Below are positions 1 through 13,300 of a DNA stretch of 64,000 bases, piece after piece. Numbering within the stretch: position 1 is the stretch's first letter; each line of letters opens with the position of its first letter. The notes beneath the pieces were generated by a model that saw only the letters and a list, made by a program, of their open reading frames with translations, had not been told where the DNA came from and searched no databases. The translations under genes were made by a program, and so were the position numbers. Origin of the DNA: Trebouxia sp. TZW2008 (Eukaryota; Chlorophyta; Trebouxiophyceae; Trebouxiales; Trebouxiaceae); NCBI GenBank assembly GCA_002118135.1, contig BDIU01000412.1, positions 128,664-192,663 of the forward strand. Direction: 5' to 3'.

Positions 1-166
1 TCTTGTTTGCTGCATGAAGTAGTGCAAGGAGCGGCAGCCAAGAGGTATCCATCTCAATCAAGCTGCATGTTCTTGTGATGGTGCTGTTCATCCTGCCTTG
101 GGATGCAAATTTACCACTGATTTGCATTTTGCCTGGCTTGCTGCTCTTCTCTTGCCAAAAGTCCAG

Positions 167-3100
167 CTTGTGCACACAGGTGACCAATTGCTGATGCCCA
201 CTGACATGGAGGAAGATGTGGAGCAGCTGATTAAGGGCGGTCCCCATGAGCTGAGCATGGCAGCTGACAGGCTGGGCAACAACCTGTTTGGCATTCACTC
301 CGGCTCTCAGGTAGTAAAGTGCTGGCGTCATGATAGCACTCACAAAGGCACTCACAACACATTTGGTGTATTGTCCTTTTGTGTGCCATATGCAGCATTG
401 CCTCCTCAGCGAGCTGTGCTTTCCTGCTGAGTCTGGCATTGGCAAGGGCTATGTCAGAACCCACAGCATGCCACAGCATCAGCCTCAGCATGCTGTTCAA
501 CCAATGCATAGTTGGCATGTCTAGCATACCCTGTCCCAGTTTCATTCGCACCCTGCCGGGTTTGCTATGGCGTACACGTAGCTCAGAAAGCTTGAGACAA
601 CTTGACTTTACATGTTTCGCAATGACTTTCCACCATTTGCAGCTGAGCCATGTTCACTTACCTGCAGGGCAGTGCCGTCTTTTCACCACCTCCTTTGCCT
701 TGGCAGACGGTGGGCCACCACCACCAGCAGCCCCAGCAGATGATCTCCAGCCCCATGATGCCCCAGCCCTCCCTGCACCCACCCCAACCAGATGACCGCT
801 CGCCTGCGCCCTTCTCAATTCATAGGGTACCGCTTTTGCCCTATCTTGTCTTTGCTTGTTTCGTGCAAACGTAGACAAGTGAAACTGTCATGATCTGCTG
901 CTTGGGGCTCAATGATTGAGCGCTTATGGCCAAATGATAAGTATCCAGCATGAGCCAGAGCAGTCGCAACTTGCGGATCTTCAATGCTCTTGCAATGTCT
1001 GCTTTCGTCAAAACTTCCGTACCAACTCGCTGCAGGGTGGCGCAATCTAAGACAACATCTGGTGGCAAACTGAATGTATACACGCAATCTTTGGGCGTGT
1101 ATACATCGAAATTTGCAAGCAGATGTGTCAGATTGCGCCACCTGGCAGCACTTTGACATAGAAGGTAAATGCCGTAAAGCCTAGTGCAAAAGTTTCAGTG
1201 CGTGGGCTGTGTTGCAGGCCAGACCTTTTGGCCAGACAGCACTTGTGTAACACCCACATCTGGCACCTTTGCTTGAACACATGATGTAGTAATATTATTG
1301 TATTATGTGCCACAGGCCAGGCGCCCCCCAACAGGAGCATCTCCCAGCACCCACAGCAGCCCTGTGGGGGACCCCAGGGTGCGCAGGGCCAGCCTGGCTC
1401 AGCGCTCAGCTATGACGCCCTCCCAGCTGCGCCACCGCAGCATGAGCGCTGACTTGGAGCGAGCCGATCTGTGCCCACCTGGCATGACCTACCCTATGTC
1501 CCCCAGCGAGCAGGTGAGTAATCAAGGACCTGATTGCATTCTACTGCTGACCTGACATGCAGAATGCACAAGGCAACCTTGATGACCTGCCTGCTTTGTT
1601 GAGATGTGCGTCCTCCTGCTTGGTGGAATTTGCCTCTGCAGTTTTGCCATGGGTTTTTCATGCTCAACAGCTCACTGCAGTATCAACAACGCACTGTGTT
1701 TCAAGACTCTTCTCAAACACATGCTTTGTTGTAGAGTCCTGAGCAGAGTTGCTTGTTTGCAGACCTGGAATATGCAGTGTAAACCCTCCCCCCATCAGAC
1801 CGGACCTGGCTTTGTTAGGCTCACTGGCCGAAACACAGTCTTCTCTCCCAACCCTTGATGACATGCTAGCGGCATGTCAGCGCTGGCGATCACAGTCAGA
1901 AGCTAGCAATGAAATGGTGTAGAATGAATTTTGCACGCTATGTGCGTGTGCCATAAGCAGAGGCTGACCACTGAAACACGGCATGTATTATGCGCATCAC
2001 ATGAGAGAAGTACTGGGCACTGTATCAAGTGCTGCAGAATGAATGAGGATACCCCAGGTGTTTTGGTCTCGGCAAGTGCGAAGGAAGCAGAATGCAAGTG
2101 AACTGAACAAATGGCGGTAGTACAGCATGCACAGCATGCTCCTGCTTGTACCATGGCACTCACAGAATTGAAGTGGCAGGCTTGCTGTGTACGAAAAAAG
2201 GAAAGGGCATCTGTGACATTAGTCACCAGCAAGGTTCACCTCTTCTGTGCCACGCCATAGTCTAAGCTGCTGGCATATGCATCATGCAGCAATATAGCAG
2301 TAAGTGGCTTTGGGAATGCCTAATTTGGTGTATTCTTGTTTTTTCCCCTCCTCAAATCTTGAAGACGTGGTGATGGATCTGTACTACCCCATGACCTTCT
2401 GGGAGTTGTGTTACTGTGATCTCTCTTGCTTGTATTGCTGACCAGTGGCTCAAATGTGTATGCAGCAGAAAGCTATGATTGATTTGATGAGGGTGTTTTG
2501 GTTTGACATCAGTCCTCTGTTCGTGTGACATTGCGGTGCATGTGACACAACAGCCCCAGCTCAATGACACTATTCCGGTCAAAGCTTTTGCTAGTTTCCA
2601 AGGTTAGTTTGAGATGTTTGCAGTTCTGTGAATTTGTCTGGGTGGCACGATCTGGCTATCATCACTTTCAGCAGTCAACTTGGCAGGACATCATTGCGGG
2701 ATCATGTGCAATGATCACGCTTTTCTTGGTGTGTCAGTTGCTGTAATACAAGTAAGTTCAGATGGTAATATGATTATGCACAGCATGCTCAACACTCACA
2801 TATTCTGCTGTGGCAGCTTTGTGTTTCGTGCCTGGTCATTGCATGCACCATGTCATTCGTGCTTGCTGTGATCATCAGACGTTTATCAATTTTTAGATGT
2901 GGAGTGCCAGCACCATCCCAAGTATGTAATCAGCAAAATGATGACTCCTGCAAATTTCAGTCTGGACACCTAAGGCTTTGTGATGTTGCATAACAGTGTG
3001 TTGCATGGTTGTGCATGACATTGTACATCGGTACAGGCATCTGTAACCCAGGGTGACTGGAAAAATGTGAATGTTGTGCTCAGTCTGCTTGTCGATGTGA

Positions 3101-3180
3101 CCAGCAAGATGAAGAAGCTAGATATGAAGTCGCCCATCACATGTTCTGTAAACCCCTTCCTGTCAAGCTGGTGGCGCTGA
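167..3180 (+). CDS. 3' part of an unrecognised Pro/Ser/Gln-rich protein
   Basis: I do not recognise this protein. Its 5' part lies beyond the left edge. Visible exons, joined with consistent phase, are 167-310, 707-826, 1316-1513, 2554-2602, 2879-2925 and 3037-3180; they encode about 233 residues ending in TGA at 3178-3180. The first exon is acidic (MPTDMEEDVEQLIKGG), the next two are low-complexity, rich in His, Gln, Pro, Ser and Arg and probably disordered, and the last has an alternating hydrophobic helix-like stretch (VVLSLLVDVTSKMKKL). The donor at 2926 (GTAATC) is weak; a neighbouring donor gives a frameshift. The gene converges on the DUF1824-like gene, and the two coding ends overlap by 18 nt. 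Bases 1-166 look like intron. The exon chain is my inference from splice sites and phase; function is unknown. Confidence 0.55.
1031..1150. repeat. Long foldback (hairpin) in an intron
   Basis: Two arms of about 55 nt pair almost throughout around a loop near 1087-1095. Both arms share GGTGGCGCAATCT and its complement, and TGTATACACGC next to the loop. It sits inside the 827-1315 intron of the leftmost gene. It could be a miniature inverted-repeat element or a small-RNA precursor. No terminal duplication is obvious. Confidence 0.7.
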
Positions 3181-4067
3181 TTGCTGCATGCCCTCATCAA
3201 ACAACCCCAAAGGCAGATGGCCAATCAGCGTCCCACCAAATGTCACCAGCACTCCCCTGTCTCTGCCATCATACTGAGTGGCATAGCATTGCTGACTGGC
3301 TGCGTTGTACTTGATGTAGACTGTACCTTTCAAGCTAGTGATCACTGCCACGCCCTCCACCTGAGTTGCCAACTATTGTCCATGCTTTGGTCAACTGGTT
3401 GTGCAGGCCAAGACAAGAAGCATTCATGTGCGAGACAATGCATATGCAAACTATGCTGCTTGTCTCAAACTCAGGCCAAGGGGTCGGTTCACCCGTGATT
3501 TAGGAACAACAAAAGGTATATGCAAAGCGCTGGTCCAGTCCCTCAGCGCTCGTACGGCCAGTCTTATGTCACTGGATAAGACACCAACGAGGATTTGAGG
3601 AGGCTGAACCGAGGGGTCCCATCCTTCGCTTGGAGCTGAGTTGCTTGCTACAATCTGTAAGTTGACAGTATCTTGTTTGCAAAAGTTTACCCAGAAGGAA
3701 TCCATGCATGCAAAATTACAGACCTGAACGGCTTGCCTGAGCAGGTCTCGAGACTGAGATGTTGCTGTGTATTGAGCAGCATTCTGTCTCATATCGTCCT
3801 TGGTCAGCTGCTTAAGCAAACTCCATGCCTCCTGGATGCACATCGCATTGCCTAGAAGTCAAGACACCGTATCCTCAACAAGAAGGTCAGCTTAAAACAA
3901 TAGGTGATCAGTCGGAAGTTGCACTCACTTTCCTGAGCACGACACCATGCTTTTAGTGAGCGGCGCCGGTGACAGTGCCGTTCAAAAGCGCGTTTTGATC
4001 TGCTCAAAATCACGCGCTGTTGCCGCGTGCACGGCACTTGCTTGCTGAAAGGCGAGCATGTCAGCAT
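3163..4067 (-). CDS. DUF1824-like plastid-targeted protein
   Basis: Four exons, read on the minus strand: 4067-3929, 3851-3724, 3654-3493 and 3360-3163 (stop at 3163-3165), giving 208 residues with every junction in phase. The first 45 residues are rich in Ser, Arg, Lys and Cys with almost no acidic residues, as in a chloroplast transit peptide. The last exon carries KGTVYIKYN, YDGRDRGVLVTF and IGHLPLGLF, which resemble the conserved C-terminal block of DUF1824 proteins of cyanobacteria and plastid-bearing eukaryotes; the exon before has a helix with ALRDW. No biochemical function is known to me for the family. The start ATG at 4067 is the first that leads into the splice-consistent frame. 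It faces the OCRL-like gene across 278 bp. Family assignment is from memory of the motif; the coding call is firmer than the name. Confidence 0.7.
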
Positions 4068-4345
4068 TTCGCAACAATCAATCAGGCTGCGAGGGCAGAC
4101 TGCGCATAGTCGATGTGCCAACAGATGGCAACAGCGTATTGCGAAGATCAAGCAAGGCAGCAGCGTTGACTGTAGCTGCGTTGACCTAATGGGGGGGAGA
4201 CCGGAACAGCACATCGCCATAGTGCGGAAACACGACATGGTTGCGCTGCTATTGACAACAGTGCGCCTGTAACCACTCTCAGTCACAATGCAATAGCTGT
4301 TTACGGCACTTGGAACGGTTCGTGGCAACCCGTTAAATCGCAGCG
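4068..4345. promoter_or_regulatory. Putative bidirectional promoter, DUF1824-like / OCRL-like
   Basis: This is the 278-bp gap between two divergent start codons (4067 minus, 4346 plus). It is richer in CpG than the flanking introns and has no convincing coding exon. It must hold both 5' UTRs and the core promoters unless there are upstream non-coding exons. I see no clear TATA box. Confidence 0.5.
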
Positions 4346-7300
4346 ATGAAGCAGCTCTTTGGGTTGAAAGCCAAAGCGCAAACAGCGGTAAGTCCAGGTG
4401 CCTAATCGTTTACAATTACACCGCACTTCTACGCTCCCGTTTCTGGCGTCTGAGCCGGCTGGTAGCGACTGTCGTGACCCGATCTGCATATCAATCAAAC
4501 CTAGACTTTGCCACCAGTTAGCGCTTACCGCAGGTTCAAGAGCAGCTTGAGCGCGTCTCAGCACAGCAACGGCAGAGGACAGCGGCTGGGGCGCAAGCTC
4601 GATCAGACCACCAATATAACAGCAACAAAGGTAAGTGGAGAGTGATCAGTCGTGCCAGTTACACTCAAGCTGCTCAGTCTATGCTGTGCTTGCTTTGCAT
4701 ACAAATTTATGCTGTCGCTTGCAGGTCTAGACTTGAGGGCTGCATCATCAGAGTCAGGTGACATGCACAATGAGTGCTGAATGCCAAGCCTGTCCCCATA
4801 CAGTATTGTCTGCATAGCCTGTTCGCCAACTTGTGACAAAGCTGCATTGCTACTACAGCGGCATCACAAACAGGGGCAGCACAGGCAGAGCAGAAGGCTG
4901 CTGTTGACCCTATCATCCAGCTCTTGCTGAAAAATGCTCGCAGCGAGGCTGTCAGGCAGGAGTTTCTGTCTATGCCAGCAGATGACTACACGTCCAAGCA
5001 TGACATTGAAGTGTTGGTAAGTGCCATATGCGCACAGCATCCATCAGAAACATGCCATGAGAGCACAGCATTCAAATAGTGATGGGTCATCCACACAGCA
5101 GCCACCAGCAACATGCAAAAGGTGTTCCTTGCAACTATGTCAGCATGGTGCAGCATGCATTGCTCAAACTTGTGGATCTGCTGGTTGCCTGAGCAGTCTT
5201 GACACAATTTGGCACATTTCACAGACACATGCACACATTGGGCAGAACGCTGCATCTGACTGTCCGTGCTCCGCACTTCAGCGCATTTCACTCTATTCTC
5301 CCCACTTCAGCACAGTTGACTCTAAAACTCTAGTTCATCGCAAACAAGTCAACCAATGCAGAGGGTGTCAAGCTGTTGCTAGGTAGGCATGTGCAACATG
5401 AACAACCGCTGTCTGCGTGCTGACTTGGGCTTGAGGCACTGGGTGAAAATGCCAGACCACCCGGCCCTGCTGCGCTTCTCAAAATCATGTCATTGCTGTT
5501 GCTAGGTCGGCACATACAATGTGAACGGCCGGCGCCCACCTGCTGACTTGGATTTGCGGCCATGGCTCAGCATGTCAGACCATCCAGCAGATATTGTAGC
5601 TGTGGGGTTCCAAGAGGTGGTGCCCCTCAATGCCAACAGTGTGGTCATGGGTAAGGTACCTGGCCTAAAGATGCCGAATCTTTAGGAAAGGCAAGAAAGG
5701 CAAAGAGGATCTATGCCATGAGGCATTAGCACCTCTACACTTTGTACCTGACATATGCAAGGGAATGCCCTGCAATGCCAACAGTGTTACATGGGTGTAC
5801 CTGTTGCCCATTGAACTGTGCAATTGACAGCTTAGATAGGTGACTTGATGGCAGCAGAAAAGCTCACACTTTGGCTTGGATGAGACTGAACTGCCAAACG
5901 AACGCTGATTTTCCCTCATGTATCTCAAGGTTGCTTTTGCAGCAGAGCTGGTTTCTGCCGATCATGCTCTGCAGACACAACATGACAACTGCACCGGTCT
6001 GGTCCTCAAGTTTTGACTTTGTTGACGTTTTCCTTTGCAATCTTCACTGGACTGCAATCAACACCTGTGTTTGCTGTTGTGCAGGCGGTGGCCTGGAGGC
6101 TGGCTCTGTGTGGGACATGCACATTGACAGAGCCCTCAACAACCCTGTCAAGTAAGACTGCCTGCCCTGTATGTGCTGCTGCAGCTGCTGCTGCTGCTGC
6201 TGCTGCTGCCGCTGCCGCTGCTGCCGCTGCTGCTGCTGCCGCCGCGGCTGCCAACACTTGGCACACAAGATCGCAATTATTGCCTTGTCAGGCTTGCAAG
6301 CTGCTTTGCAATGAGGGCATGCATCACTGTACACATTATCTGGCGCCAGGATGAGGGCTGTTTCACTTGGTAAATGACCACTGTATACTACGAAGCACTT
6401 GAGCAGCCCAAATCCGACCCTGCTTCCACACTGATTGCAACATGTCTTTGCTTTTACTGAGCTATCTCAGTTGCATCCGCCAACAAACACAGACGGAATG
6501 TCTGCCCATGTTCTGATAATGAAATTACCCTGCTCATGTCAGGAATTGCCTGCTGTTGTGCTTATTCATGCCAATAAGTGGGCTTGCATGCTTGGGATAC
6601 CTTGCCAGCTAGATACCGCATGTCTGCACTGGCAGTGCCTGGGCTGCTTGCATTCCTAATCATCCAGTATTGCTGAGTCCACTCATCAACTGAGTTGTTG
6701 CCTCGACCGAATGGGTAAATGCAGCTCACCTGGACAGCCCAAGTCCGCGGCAAGCTCACAGGTTTCTCGCGCCAGCAGCGGCAAGCTCATACCTGAGGAC
6801 TCAGCAGGTCAGCTTTCACTTCACTATTATAGGTTTATTTTCATTTCCCTCTAAACGCATGCTAGACAGGCTCAGCAGCCCCAGCCAGGCATGTACTGGA
6901 ATAATCAACTGTCTCAAACCAGTTTGGCCCTGTGCTATCCTAGACCTTTTGTATCGAGCATGAAGCAAGGCAACGTCCTTATTCATGATAGCCTGCCAAG
7001 TGTCATAGATTGTCTGGCCATCTCAAACACCATGAGCTTCTGTGCATGCCTCCTGCAATCACAATTGCCTTTTGCTTGCTTCACAGAGCGTTACTGTGGA
7101 TTCAGACACACTTCTTTTGTTTGGCCTGTGCCATCGTGACAAGTTGTTGCTCATGTGCTGAAATCACAGAACCAGTCAGCCTAGTGAGCCAAGCCACACA
7201 TGTTCTGCATGCGCATCGACAAACGCAATAATTGCCAGTGGTGCTGCAGATTCAGAAGACGATGGAGACCATGCTGATCAAGCTTCAGCAGCAGGTTCAA

Positions 7301-10300
7301 CAGCGTCAGTCAGCAGAGTCCCTTCCTCAGCATTTGCTGCTGGCCATGATGCGGCCAATGTCTTTGTCCAGGCAAGTGCTTGAAACCTTGAACGCGTTCT
7401 TGAAAACAGAGTTGCTTGCAACGCCGCTTGTCACTTGCAAGCTGAAGTTCCAAGCAGAGAAATCAAGAAAAGAAGTTGTGGGTCAACTATCTGCTTGCAT
7501 TATAAAATTGCCAGTGTTGGTTGATATCTGGAAAATGTCGTTGCGAGGGTGTAGCATTCATGACAGCAGGCATGGAAATGAGGTGAATGCTAGAGGCTTG
7601 CCGGACCCATGATCAACGCTACAATTGCTTACCGCTTCTCATCAAGTCTGACTTCAAGGTTGGACTTCTGCCCAGGAATGTCTTACTTCAGTGTTTTGGT
7701 GCTGACCAGACAATGGATGTGCAGGTTGCGGCAAAGCAAATGGTGGGGGTGTACCTGTCAGTATGGGTGCGCAGGGGGGTCATGCGCCATGTGAGGGGGG
7801 TGCAGGTCATGTGTGTTGGCACTGGCATGATGGGGCTGCTTGGTAACAAAGGTAGCGCCTTGCTATTACAGTATCAGCAAACCAATTTCTGCCTTTAGCA
7901 CTTTGCTGCATGCTTCCAGAATGCATCTCACTTGTACCATTGCAATTTTGTTGGTCAGATGTTGACACACAAGTTCATCACACTGCTGCACATGCATCAG
8001 CATCTGGCAAGATGGACATGCATTAATGTCTGGCTTGTCAACAGGGGCTGTGGCAGCCAGATTGCGGATGCATGATTCTGGTATCTGCTTCATCTGTGCC
8101 CACCTTGCATCTGGGGAGAATGAGGGTGACGAGCTCAAGCGCAACTATGACTACTCAGAGATTGTGCGACGAGGGCAGTTCCCTGAAGACTCTGCACCCC
8201 TGGATCCTGAAACTGCCCTTCCCAGCTTCTCTGGCGTTGACAAATCATCTCAGGTGCTTTAGATTTTCCTCTGCTGTGGCCATTTCCTGTGCCAAGCCAT
8301 TGTGTTGTGTGTCCTGCTGCAAAGCAGGCTTTGCTGCATGCTCTTGACCTGTGCAAGTTGCCTTGCTGCAGGCAGTCGTGTTGATGTCGTCTTTGTCTTG
8401 CATCTTAATTTGTCTGAGGGAGTGTGAGTCTGCAGGCATGAGATGAGGGTGGGGGTTCAGGCCAGTGGGTGAGCAGCTTAGGCTTGTTATGAAGAAGCCC
8501 ACCATATGGACTTGCGTTCAAGTTGTCAACTCTGTCTGACTGTGTGTGGTTCTGTAGGCGTCAGGTGATGGCAGGGGTCCAGGACAGTGGGGTGAGCAGC
8601 GGAGGCTGTTGGACAATGAGCACACCATTTGGATGGGTGACCTCAATTACCGCCTCACCATATCAGATGACAAGGTGCTGTATTGTTTTCTCCGATTGCA
8701 TTAATGGAACAAAACCCAGCACTTATGCATGCCCAAATGTGCCTCAACGTACCCCCATAAGTAATAAGTAATAAGTTAGTTAAGTAAATGAGCCAACAGT
8801 TCAACATTTGCTTTGCGACTTCTCCCTGGCCAACAAAGTGCACAGGCCTTCAGATGGTCCTTGGTTTGTGGTCTTTACAAACATCCATCAAAAATTTGGG
8901 CTTGATGCTGATTGCTGTTGCATGATGCCAGCAGACCATGCTGGGGCCAACTGCGCAACAGTGTTGAAAGCGTCTACTGCATCTGCGCATCTAACCCGAT
9001 GCCATTGTGCTTGTGACATTGTTGCGCAGTTGACGCCCACCATGCTCTGCCGGGATGCTACCACCTCATGCTAGTAACCGGTCTTTTAATCTGGCGAGCC
9101 TGCATTGCTATGCAGGAATGTGCTGTACATCTGATGTGAATGACGCATACAGCACTTACTGCACACTACATGCGTCACGTGAACACTATATGCAGCACAT
9201 TCATACACACATTTTGCGAGGAGTGCTTGTGTTTGAGCTTGTTCGTTGTCATCGTATGGAACTCAAGCCATGCGATACGCTTAAGACAAAGACGAGCGGC
9301 ATCAGACTCATGCAACAAACTCAAGAACAAAAAGTGTGGACCCAGAGCCATACTTCTTTTTTGAGTGGCTTTTGTGCCTCCAGTTGCATTCTGCTGATTC
9401 TTGGCTGTACTGCATGTAACAAAAACAGCTCGCCTTGATAGGCTCTCGGCTGCAGGTAAGCCCATTCTTCTCGTGTGCAATGGCAAGCCCTTCCACGAAG
9501 TAGACTATGTTGTCTGTTGCATTCTAGCTGGTTTCCAGCCTTCTTTGTCTTTTTATGCGCTTTGCATGCGCGCAATCTAACCAAGTTTGCCTTGACGGAC
9601 TGCTGGCAGCAGCTAAGCTGATCATTCTGGATGACATGATCCAAATTCAGCTCATCCTGGGCAGTGTTGGCAAGATCTCTCAGCGCTTAAAGCTGCCTGT
9701 CTTCTTCTCTCATGAACTCTTCCAGATCTCGTCTTTTTAAGCGCTATGCAGGCTTATAGTCTGATTGAGGAGGATTGCCTTGACAGATTGCTGCAGGCAG
9801 AGGAGCCAATCATGCTGGTGAGGGAGAGCAGGGCCTGCTCTTTTCTCCTCTTGATGGTATTTTGGCAACATGCAGGCACGCAGTCTGATCAAGGAGGCTC
9901 ACTTTGACAAGTTGCTGGAAGCAGATGAGCTAATCAGGATGGTGAGGGAGGGCAGGGCCTTCCAGGGCTGGACTGAGGGCACTATCACATTCCCTCCTAC
10001 TTTCAAGTAAGCCATAACCATGCAATTTGCAAAATAGTTCTCATGACCCTCCATTCAAGCAACTCTAAGTTGCAGCTGTCTAACAGACCTGAGGCCGTAG
10101 CACGCTGGGTCTTACTGGCAACACATTTCAAGACAGAAGAGCTTGCTAGTGTTTACAACCTTTTCAACCCTAAGAGCTTGCTCAGGCATCATGCAGGTGC
10201 TGTTCTGCTCTTACTGGTCGCTGTTTCAGCAGCTGCCAGTCCAAAGCAGAACAGCACCTCGTGTACAGCAGGTCCATTGCAACAAAATGGAGTGCAAACC

Positions 10301-13300
10301 GTTGGCAATGCATTCAACTGGCTAATGCTGTGCACATGTGAGAGAAGCAAGTCCGAAAGCAGTCAACAGCTTCAAGCTCAAAGCAGGCTGCTTGCCTTCA
10401 GCGCGCAGGGAGTCCATAGCATTGACAGCGTTTTCTGCGGGACCATGGATTGGCCCGTTGACAAGAAGCAGTCCTGTAGAATCACCACAGCCTTGGGTTG
10501 ACAGCCATTTGCTTGCAATGTGCCAGAACCAAAGCATTGGCAATGTTTTTGTCTGGCTCATACATACAGGTTGTAGGAAAGCGGCCGTGTAGGAAAATGT
10601 TTACCCTAACTTTGCAGCAGAACAGTTGCTTGCTAAACGCAAAGTCTTCACAATGCTTTTGACATTGTCCTTGTGAAAATGCCTCTAGCAGTACCTTGGA
10701 CATGTAGGTTCAAGAGAGGCACCAATCAGTATCTGGGAACAGGCGATGAGGATGAGTCAGAGCAGGCTGAGCGGCTCAGCCCTGCAACCAGCCCTGACAG
10801 GCCTCAGGCAAGAATGCTTGCAATCCAAGTTGCATCAAGTGTTGAGCTGTCAGGCGCCTGAATGCGCACTTCTTCTGACCACATCATGTTTGAATCCTTC
10901 CCAGGATTGCAGCATGAACTTTGGCAATCACTGCAATTTACCCGCTTCGCATGCAAGCCACCCACAGCAGCAGCCTCATGAATGCATGTGACAGATGAAT
11001 CTGTTGTCAATTGAAGATGGTTGTTTTGATCCAATTGCAATGCTCAGGTCTGGCATGCTCCTGTTGTGATGCAAAGCAAACAACCCCGCTGCATGTATGC
11101 AGAATCCTCAGCAGAAGGAGAAGAGGCGCACGCCTGCATGGACAGACCGCATTCTGCACAGATCCCCAGCAGGAGCTGTCAAGCAGACCCACTACTCCAG
11201 CGCCAATCTGCTGGTCTCAGACCACAAGCCTGTCTCATCTAAGCTCACTCTCGCTGCCAGGGAGTATGTGAGAGATGTGGTTGAGGCAGCTGTGGACACA
11301 GCCAGGCGCACAGTTGACGCTCGTGAGATGGCAGCTATGCCAAGGTAACCCTCATTTGCTTCCCTTACCTTCTTTCCCCCACACCCACGTCCCATGCCAA
11401 CCCCAGTCTGCTCTCCAGCCTGCCCTTGCTTTGTGATTTGCATAACTGCCCCATGATTACGTCAGGCATATTGGCGTCCATTCACATACCAGACACACGT
11501 CAATGAAATATCTGCAAGGCAGTGCTTCGATGTTATGAAGCAACCTTGCTGGCTATCTGCAGCTTTTGTAGACTCGCCTGCAAGCAGAGGGACTGCCAGC
11601 TGCCGATGCCAAGGCATTGAGAAGTGACCAAAAAATGCAGATGCAGCAGTGACAGCCCATGTGACATGTACATGGGATGCAAGCTAAGGTGTGACTGTTC
11701 AGCTGTATAACTGTGTGCCTGTGCACGCTGTCTGTAGGTGTGAGCTTGAACCAGTTGTGCTGAATTTGGCGATACCTTCACGGGTATCAGAAGTGCACCT
11801 TGTCCTGCGCAACACAGGCCAGGTCAATGTCAAGTTTGTGCCTGCGCCGACTGTGTCTGTCTGCAGGTGTGAGTTGGAGCTCACAGGTGCTGAGGTAGAT
11901 GATGCTATCAAGGTCAGGAGGAGAGTATGCAGCATCATTTTGTGCATCTCAACATCATGCGTCAGAATGCCACATCACTTCAAAGTTGCAGTGTCTGTCT
12001 GCAAGTGTGAGCTGGAGTCCACAAGTGCCAAGGTCGGTGACGCCTTCTATGGGCACGAGAGGAAGGTGCACCTCATCTTGCAAACCACTGGCCAGGTCAC
12101 CGTCAAGTTTGAGCCTGGGCTCACTGTGTCTGTCTGCAGGTGTGAAGTGGAGCTCAGAAGTGCAAAGAACCGCGACGCTATCCATGGGCATGAGAATATG
12201 TTGCCCTCATGTAGCGCAAATGTGCTAGCTGTGGCTATCTGTAGGTGTGAGCTGGAGCCCACCGGCGCTGAGGTTGGTGACGCCTTCTATGGGCACGAAA
12301 AGAAGGTGCACCTCATCCTGCGCAACACAGGCCAGGTTACTGCCAACTTCCAGTTCATGCCACTGCCAGGCGCCATGTTTGGGGACCACCAAGATAAAGC
12401 CTTCCGCACAGCTCCTAGATGGGCTACCATAGAGCCTGAACAGGCAAGCTTCCCTTCTGCGCCGTTGTCTATCACCATGCCGCAGTGGCTTGTGTGATAA
12501 TCGCTAGAAAGTAGAGATCTAAGTTCACTGTTCTGCAAAGCCATCAGCTGGGTTGCCATAGTGCTTCAACAGGCGAGCTGCCTTGTCAATCTGACCTTTT
12601 GCAGTCACCATATGGTTGTGTGATCAGCTATGGTTACACTCTCAACCAGCTTTCAAGGGTTTGGGGCCAATGCTTCACTCCCAAAGAAGCAGGGCAGTTC
12701 TGCAATGTTGTGATGCTGTGACCCTAGGCAAAGCACCGCAGAGTCTGAACAGGGAAGCTGCAACTGTGTACTAGGTTTTGGACCCAGCTCTAGTGTCAAG
12801 TGTCAGAATGCAGAGAATCTGGGCCACTGTTCTGCAAAACCATTAGCTGGGCCATGCCAAGGCCTAAACAGGCAAATTGACAACTTTGACGCTGGAAAGC
12901 AACATAGAATGATGTGCATTTGCCATGGTATAGATCCTGTGCAATTTCTCCTGTAATACTGAGCTGCTCTAGTGCATAATTTGCCAAGGCAAATCTAGTC
13001 AACAAAGACTTTCCCAGCCACGTTCACTCGCTCTGCCACGACTGCTGTGTTCATCAGCAGAAAGTGCAAAATGGCTGCATGTGGCTCCAGACAAAGTCAA
13101 AGCGCATAACTGCTGGTGGGCACTCTTTGTCAGGACTCACAAGCAATAAAAAATCTCAGCCAGTAAGGTGGCTTAAGCAACAGCTGTCTGTATCTCAGAC
13201 TGCTGTTTGCTTGACTCAGCTCACTGCTGTGGTGCTGCTTCAGTCATGCAAGATCGTGCATAGCAAAGCCACCTGTTCAGTGTATTGCATCTTAACAACT

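Noticed and set aside
3401..3598. Plus-strand frame reading AKTRSIHVRDNAYANYAACL
   Set aside because: It is mostly antisense to intron and exon 3 of the DUF1824-like gene, whose minus-strand exons have consistent phase and family motifs.
3852..4328. 158-codon minus-strand frame across 3852-4328
   Set aside because: Only part (4067-3929) is coding, as exon 1 of the DUF1824-like gene; the rest is promoter and intron that happens to be open.
5989..6354. Poly-Ala, poly-Leu and poly-Gln open frames on both strands
   Set aside because: They are translations of an intronic CTG/CCG microsatellite between OCRL exons 5 and 6.
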